64,000 bases of DNA from contig JAXLXI010000024.1 of NCBI GenBank assembly GCA_046328035.1, forward strand, positions 4,530 to 68,529, read 5' to 3'. Source of the DNA: JBGASG01 sp046328035 (lineage in GTDB: Bacteria; Cyanobacteriota; Vampirovibrionia; Obscuribacterales; Obscuribacteraceae). The notes below the pieces were generated by a model, which was not told where the DNA came from, ran no database searches, and saw nothing but the letters and a program-made list of their open reading frames with translations. Within the stretch, counting starts at the first letter, position 1; each line of letters starts with the position of its first letter. A program made the position numbers and the translations under genes. Shown in pieces: positions 59,757 through 64,000 of this stretch.

Positions 59757-59780
59757 GGCTGTCGTCAGTTGACGACAGCC
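59757..59780. promoter_or_regulatory. 11-bp perfect inverted repeat with 2-bp centre
   Basis: GGCTGTCGTCA at 59757-59767, GT, then TGACGACAGCC at 59770-59780. It lies between the operator cluster and the MBOAT operon start at 59857. No T-run on either side, so it is more likely a protein site than a terminator. Confidence 0.5.
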
Positions 59781-59856
59781 AAACGGGTGAGCAGTCACTA
59801 AGGTCTGGTTGTCATTGATTCAATTACACTCTCCTTCTACTTAGCATCAGGCGCCC

Positions 59857-61308
59857 ATGCTGTTCACGACGATTCAGTATGCTTATTTTCTGCCCCTGGT
59901 GGTGGCCCTCTTCTGGCTGCTGCCCAAGTCGGCGCGTCTTCCCCTGCTGCTGGTGGCGAGTTATCTCTTCTATGCCAGCTGGATGGCTGTCTTCCTTTTG
60001 CTGTTGATACCGCTGACGGTGTTCAACTACATGTTTGCGCCGTACATCCAGCGCAGCGAAAAACACAAGAAGTTGCTCTTCGGCACTGGTGTGGCGGTCA
60101 ACCTGGCGGTGCTGGGCACCTTCAAATACGCCAACTTCGCGCTGGCGTCCATCGCGTCCATGATTGGTATCACTACCGGGCACGCGCCGGATTGGGCGGT
60201 CAATATCATTTTGCCGCTCGGCATTTCGTTCTTCGTTTTCGAATTCATTCATTACTTGTTCGAGGTTTATCGCGGCGGCGAACTGGTGCGTTCCTTCACG
60301 CTATTCGCTCTCTTCGCCGCCTTCTTCCCCACACAGATTGCTGGACCCATTAAACGCTATCCAGACTTCGTCGCCCAGATGCTGGAAGACCGCAAGCTCA
60401 AGCTTCAATACTTCGATGAAGGCATGCCGCTGATCGTCATGGGATTGGTGAAGAAACTGCTGCTCGCGGACAACCTGGCGTCATTCGTCCAGATGGGACT
60501 CAATGATCCCGGTGCATTCGGTGCGATCGAGATGTGGCTGTATGCCTACGCATTCGCGTTCCAGATTTTCTTCGACTTCAGCGGCTACACCGACATTGCC
60601 CGCGGTTCGGCGATGCTGTTTGGTTATCACATCCCGCTCAACTTCAACCTGCCGTACATCGCCAACAACATTTCGGAATTCTGGCACCGCTGGCACATCT
60701 CGTTGTCGACATGGCTGCGCGATTACTTGTTTATTCCGCTGGGCGGCTCACGCGGCGGACGCTGGAACGTCAATCGCAACCTGCTGCTCACCATGACTCT
60801 CGGTGGACTCTGGCACGGTGCTTCGTGGAACTTCGTCGTCTGGGGCATCTATCACGGACTGCTGCTTGTCGTGCACCGCGAGTTTCGTGCGGTCAAAGAA
60901 GCAACGAAGTGGCTCAAGACTGCCGTTGATAGCTACGTGGGCAAAGTGCTCTGCACGTTTCTCACATTCCAGGCGGTCTGCATCGGCTGGATCTTCTTCC
61001 GCGTGCAGGACATGAGCACCGCATTCAATATCGTCAAAAAGATGGTGTTCTTGCGTCCCCTGTTCACCAAGAGCGAAGTGGGCGGACATCTGCTCGTGCT
61101 CAATCAGAATCTTCCGGTCGTTGTACCGATCACACTGGCCATGATCGCCGGGCTTCTGGTCGGCACCGCAATCATCGTGCTTGCACAGGGTAAGGTTCAC
61201 ATCAAGCTGAACGCTCCAGCGCAGGCTGTCCTTTGCTTTGTCGGCATCATTCTTGTGGTGACGTTCTTGCCCGTAGACCAACAACCGTTTATCTACTTCC
61301 AATTCTGA
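59857..61308 (+). CDS. MBOAT O-acyltransferase 1 (AlgI-like)
   Basis: 483 residues, about ten membrane helices. MBOAT family signatures: YFLPLVVALFWLLPKSARLP, LGISFFVFEFIHYLFEVYRG, FPTQIAGPIKRYPDF, LNFNLPYIANNISEFWHRWH (the catalytic-region His) and ISLSTWLRDYLFIPLGGSRG, LGGLWHGASWNFVVWGIYHG (the invariant His). The closest named relatives are AlgI (alginate acetylation) and DltB-type proteins. First gene of a four-gene operon; the next starts 9 bp later. Confidence 0.93.
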   Translation: MLFTTIQYAYFLPLVVALFWLLPKSARLPLLLVASYLFYASWMAVFLLLLIPLTVFNYMFAPYIQRSEKHKKLLFGTGVAVNLAVLGTFKYANFALASIASMIGITTGHAPDWAVNIILPLGISFFVFEFIHYLFEVYRGGELVRSFTLFALFAAFFPTQIAGPIKRYPDFVAQMLEDRKLKLQYFDEGMPLIVMGLVKKLLLADNLASFVQMGLNDPGAFGAIEMWLYAYAFAFQIFFDFSGYTDIARGSAMLFGYHIPLNFNLPYIANNISEFWHRWHISLSTWLRDYLFIPLGGSRGGRWNVNRNLLLTMTLGGLWHGASWNFVVWGIYHGLLLVVHREFRAVKEATKWLKTAVDSYVGKVLCTFLTFQAVCIGWIFFRVQDMSTAFNIVKKMVFLRPLFTKSEVGGHLLVLNQNLPVVVPITLAMIAGLLVGTAIIVLAQGKVHIKLNAPAQAVLCFVGIILVVTFLPVDQQPFIYFQF

Positions 61309-61317
61309 TATCCACTG

Positions 61318-62517
61318 ATGATTTTTTCGACTTACTGGTTTCTGGTTGCAGCGTTTGTGTTCTTGCCCCTCTACTGGGCAGTCAAGGCACCGCGCTATCG
61401 CTTTGCGCTGCTGCTGGCCTTTTGCTTTATCTTCCACGCTAACTTCGCTGGACCAGCCGGCGTGGCGCCGATTATCGCGCTCGGTCTAGTGACTTACTTC
61501 ATCGGTAAAAGCCAGAACAAGAACTGGTGCAAATTCGGAATTTTCCTTTGCGTGTTGTCCTTGTGCATGTACAAGTACACGCACTTCTTCTGCAACGAGG
61601 TGATTTCGCACTTCTGGCCGACTCTGGGTGAACACGCTGCCACCACGGCTAAACACTTCCTGCCTGAATTGCCGCCTCTGGCGATCAGCTTCTTCACCTT
61701 CGAATTCGTGCATTACCTGTTTGAAGTGATGAAGGGTGGTGAGCCGATCAAGAAGATCACCCACTTCGCTCAGTTCACGTTCTACTTCCCATCGCTGGTG
61801 GCAGGTCCCATCAAGCGCTATTCCCAGTTTCTTCCCGCGCTCGAAAATGGGCTGGCGAAAGTCAATCTGCGCGATGTCTCAGAAGGCTTGCTCCTGGTCG
61901 CCGTCGGGTTTTTCAAGAAAGCTGTTATCGCGGATAACCTGACGGCCTTCATCGATCATAAAGGACCGACGTTCGCTGCTCTACCCATCGAATGGCGCTG
62001 GGCAGTGTTGATTGCCATTGCCTTCCGCATCTATATGGATTTCAGTGGCTACAGCGACATGGCGATCGGCTTCTCGCGCATGATGGGTATTCAGCTGCCG
62101 AAAAACTTCAACTGGCCGTACGTTGCCACCAGCATTCAAGACTTCTGGCAGCGCTGGCACATTTCGTTGTCGAGCTGGATTCGGGACTATGTATATATCC
62201 CGCTAGGGGGCAATCGGCTCGGTACCGCCCGCCGCGTGTTCAACGGGCTTTTCGCCTTTGCGCTGTGCGGGCTCTGGCATGGCGCCGCCTGGAATTTCAT
62301 TGTCTGGGGTCTATATCACGGGGTCGGCTTGGCTGTTCAGAACTCGTATCGCAAGGCGCTGGGTCCTGTCGGTGCCGGTATCGGCGTGGTGTTCGATCGC
62401 GCCCCCATGCTGGGTTGGGCAGTCACTATGGTCTTCGTCGGACTGGGCTGGCTGCTGTTCTTCTACCCGGTGCACGAAGCGGTGCAGATGACGAAACTTC
62501 TGTTCTCGGTAGGCTAA
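61318..62517 (+). CDS. MBOAT O-acyltransferase 2 (AlgI-like)
   Basis: 399 residues, shorter than its upstream paralogue, with the same core: LAISFFTFEFVHYLFEVMKG, FPSLVAGPIKRYSQF, DFWQRWHISLSSWIRDYVYI, LCGLWHGAAWNFIVWGLYHG. It starts with MIFSTYWFLVAAFVFLPLYW. Two adjacent but distinct MBOATs suggest two acyl groups, two acceptors, or a heteromeric enzyme. 10 bp before the next gene. Confidence 0.92.
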   Translation: MIFSTYWFLVAAFVFLPLYWAVKAPRYRFALLLAFCFIFHANFAGPAGVAPIIALGLVTYFIGKSQNKNWCKFGIFLCVLSLCMYKYTHFFCNEVISHFWPTLGEHAATTAKHFLPELPPLAISFFTFEFVHYLFEVMKGGEPIKKITHFAQFTFYFPSLVAGPIKRYSQFLPALENGLAKVNLRDVSEGLLLVAVGFFKKAVIADNLTAFIDHKGPTFAALPIEWRWAVLIAIAFRIYMDFSGYSDMAIGFSRMMGIQLPKNFNWPYVATSIQDFWQRWHISLSSWIRDYVYIPLGGNRLGTARRVFNGLFAFALCGLWHGAAWNFIVWGLYHGVGLAVQNSYRKALGPVGAGIGVVFDRAPMLGWAVTMVFVGLGWLLFFYPVHEAVQMTKLLFSVG

Positions 62518-62527
62518 GGTTAAGGAA

Positions 62528-63832
62528 ATGACCACACTCGCTCCCGAAAACAAAGCTCCAGAGCGCGCCACCACAAGCGGTGTCGGCAAGAAGAAGCCGG
62601 CCGGCAGCGGCTATGAATCTCCGGACGGAAGACCGACGATTTTAGGATTTACGTGGCTGGGAGCCATCTTCAAGCCGGCGCCCTTCATGGTCGGCGCCTT
62701 AATCGGTTTCATCGTTTGCTGCTTCCTGGGATATCAGACGACACTGAAGAATCAGTTCGGCGACATCAAACGCTTTGGCGTCATGGTCGGTCCGCAAGCC
62801 TCATTCTTCCCCACATTCAGACAGCTTCTCGCGGTCGTCAAATCGCGAGTCAAGCATGGCGAAACCCTCGTGATTGTCGGCGGTTCGTCCATTCTCAACG
62901 GCGTAGGGCAGTCGAACGAAGACCTGTGGACCAATCGCTTGCAGGAAAAACTCGGTCCAAAATATGTAGTCGTCAACCTGGCTCTGCGGTCATGTAGCAC
63001 CTTCGAAGCTGCTTACTTTGTAGCTGAAGCGATGACCATGCAGTACGACAAAGTTATCTTTGTTACCGGCGCGCTGCCTTTCGCAAACTGGCATCCGACG
63101 GGCATGTGGCCTTACGCTTATCTGTATTGGGACGCTAAGTACAACGACATGCTGCCGGCATATCCAGAGCGCGATCGCGCCATTGCCGACCGAGAGAAAA
63201 CCCTTCCTGATGCAGCATGGACGAAGGACGCATACACTGAGTTGCAGTTATCGCAATTGCTCAACTCCAAACTGCATTTCTTGGAACTGTGGAACACGGT
63301 CGGGTATCGCTATTTTTTCACCAGTTACCGCAATGCGACTGCCGACATGTCGTTTCTTCCGCGGAAGAAACTTCCGAACAACATCGAGGCGTATGAAAAA
63401 TTCATGCCGCCCGACGAGAAGTTTGCCAAAACGTATTTCCCTGCGGTTTGCGGGGTATTGTACAACTGGGATGAAGCGAAGAAACAGTGGGTGAAGAACC
63501 AGTCTGCGTGGGACATCTCTGAGACCACCATTCGCCAGAACGCGGCTCCGTGCATGCGCAACCGCATGCTCACCCTGCTCGTTTATCAAAACCCCGATAT
63601 GCGTCACAAGTATTTGACGCCGACTCAGTTGAAGCGCGACCGTATGGCTTACGACGAGTCGCAAAGGCAGTTGTCCAAGTTCGGGATTCATTCGCTGCAA
63701 ATCGGCGAAGACTATAAAGGCGAAGACTTCCGCGATGCACAGCACTTCAGTCCCAGTGGCGGCAACAAAATGGCTGACCAGACTGCTGCAGCTGTGCGCG
63801 AAATGGCTAAACAACTGGGGTACGAGCAATGA
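62528..63832 (+). CDS. Membrane-anchored SGNH-like acylation protein
   Basis: 434 residues. A basic N-terminus, a membrane helix near residue 57-75 (PFMVGALIGFIVCCFLGY), then an extracytoplasmic SGNH-like domain: VIVGGSSILNGVGQSNEDLW (block I), VVNLALRSCSTFEAAYFVAE, KVIFVTGALPFANWHPTGMW, and block V AQHFSPSGGNKMADQTAAAV (here D-A-Q-H with His). Resembles AlgJ/AlgX-type partners of MBOAT acyltransferases. The next gene overlaps its stop by 4 bp (ATGA). Confidence 0.82.
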   Translation: MTTLAPENKAPERATTSGVGKKKPAGSGYESPDGRPTILGFTWLGAIFKPAPFMVGALIGFIVCCFLGYQTTLKNQFGDIKRFGVMVGPQASFFPTFRQLLAVVKSRVKHGETLVIVGGSSILNGVGQSNEDLWTNRLQEKLGPKYVVVNLALRSCSTFEAAYFVAEAMTMQYDKVIFVTGALPFANWHPTGMWPYAYLYWDAKYNDMLPAYPERDRAIADREKTLPDAAWTKDAYTELQLSQLLNSKLHFLELWNTVGYRYFFTSYRNATADMSFLPRKKLPNNIEAYEKFMPPDEKFAKTYFPAVCGVLYNWDEAKKQWVKNQSAWDISETTIRQNAAPCMRNRMLTLLVYQNPDMRHKYLTPTQLKRDRMAYDESQRQLSKFGIHSLQIGEDYKGEDFRDAQHFSPSGGNKMADQTAAAVREMAKQLGYEQ

Positions 63833-64000
63833 GCAACCAGACGCTCCACTATGAGCGCGAAGAGAATCCTTCGATGGTGGTGCCCGCGATTAAAACCAGC
63901 GGCTCTAGACCCGGCATGCGCGTCACCGCTACCGTGCTTTCACTGGTGATGGGTCTGGCGGTTGGCGTGTTTGCGCACTATATCCTTTACCGGCTATCCC
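63829..64000 (+). CDS. Membrane protein, cut by window edge
   Basis: ATG 63829 overlaps the preceding stop. 57 codons are visible: MSNQTLHYEREENPSMVVPA, then a basic stretch and a hydrophobic helix (ATVLSLVMGLAVGVFAHYIL). It appears to be the next SGNH-like or anchor protein of the acylation operon, but too little is visible to say. Confidence 0.7.
   Translation, partial: MSNQTLHYEREENPSMVVPAIKTSGSRPGMRVTATVLSLVMGLAVGVFAHYILYRLS

Noticed and set aside
1..64000. tRNA and rRNA genes
   Set aside because: No cloverleaf with TTCRANY-type loop and no rRNA-like block was recognised by eye; a tRNA scan could still find a missed one.

Overview
The window reads as chromosome from a Gram-negative-type, environmental bacterium. 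Supporting features are a CzcA-type RND efflux pump, lipoproteins with lipoboxes, a DUF1800/DUF1501 secreted pair, paired MBOAT O-acyltransferases, Ser/Thr kinases fused to TPRs, and a small cyanobacterial-style RRM protein. The mix resembles large-genome non-photosynthetic relatives of cyanobacteria (Vampirovibrionia, e.g. Obscuribacterales). That placement is inference from gene content: no rRNA or tRNA gene was recognised.

Layout. 1-7.2 kb (minus strand): one tightly packed envelope operon (SPFH/SHOCT protein, two zinc-ribbon DUF4178 proteins, a mini-protein, DUF350, membrane aminopropyltransferase-like protein, FAD amine-oxidase-like protein, and a membrane protein cut by the window edge). 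7.4-12.1 kb: a MshEN-like protein, a rhomboid protease, a membrane protein, and a PerR-like regulator with a rubrerythrin. 12.2-20.6 kb: the most interesting region, a tandem array of two large proteins (L1, L2) and three small ones (S1-S3). L1 and L2 carry YD/RHS-like repeats followed by a papain-like Cys/His/Asn domain that I can read residue by residue. The array is expressed from three copies of one promoter, each preceded by the same inverted repeat. 20.6-27 kb: DUF4328 protein, TPR lipoprotein, TrmJ-type RNA methyltransferase, and an NMT1/Ssu/Tau-type ABC importer whose first two genes are separated by a dense repeat island (40-bp perfect palindrome plus four 44-bp tandem units).

27-41 kb: a hybrid histidine kinase with an apparent frameshift, an RND metal pump, a lipase-like hydrolase, a decayed Ser/Thr-kinase/TPR pseudogene, TPR and membrane proteins, and MscS. 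41-45.4 kb: accessory region with a BrnT/BrnA-like toxin-antitoxin pair and its palindromic operator, a REC-HPT-REC-GGDEF-like protein, dispersed repeats, an SMI1/KNR4 (SUKH) protein next to a broken GH25 muramidase, and an IS3-type transposase relic. 45.4-54.5 kb: RRM protein with a terminator, ECF sigma factor, DUF1800-DUF1501-EF-hand operon, kinase/TPR protein, secreted small protein and a hydrolase. 54.8-64 kb: a second kinase/TPR protein, an SGNH-like protein, an AAA/DUF4143 ATPase with three evenly spaced operator copies, then an MBOAT-MBOAT-SGNH-membrane protein operon that probably O-acylates a surface polymer and runs off the right edge.

Functional themes are envelope maintenance and surface modification (SPFH operon, rhomboid, MscS, MBOAT cluster), sensing by kinases and phosphorelays, and a possible undescribed peptidase/partner system. 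Genes and motifs are described from sequence; fold and partner assignments marked as inference could not be tested here.
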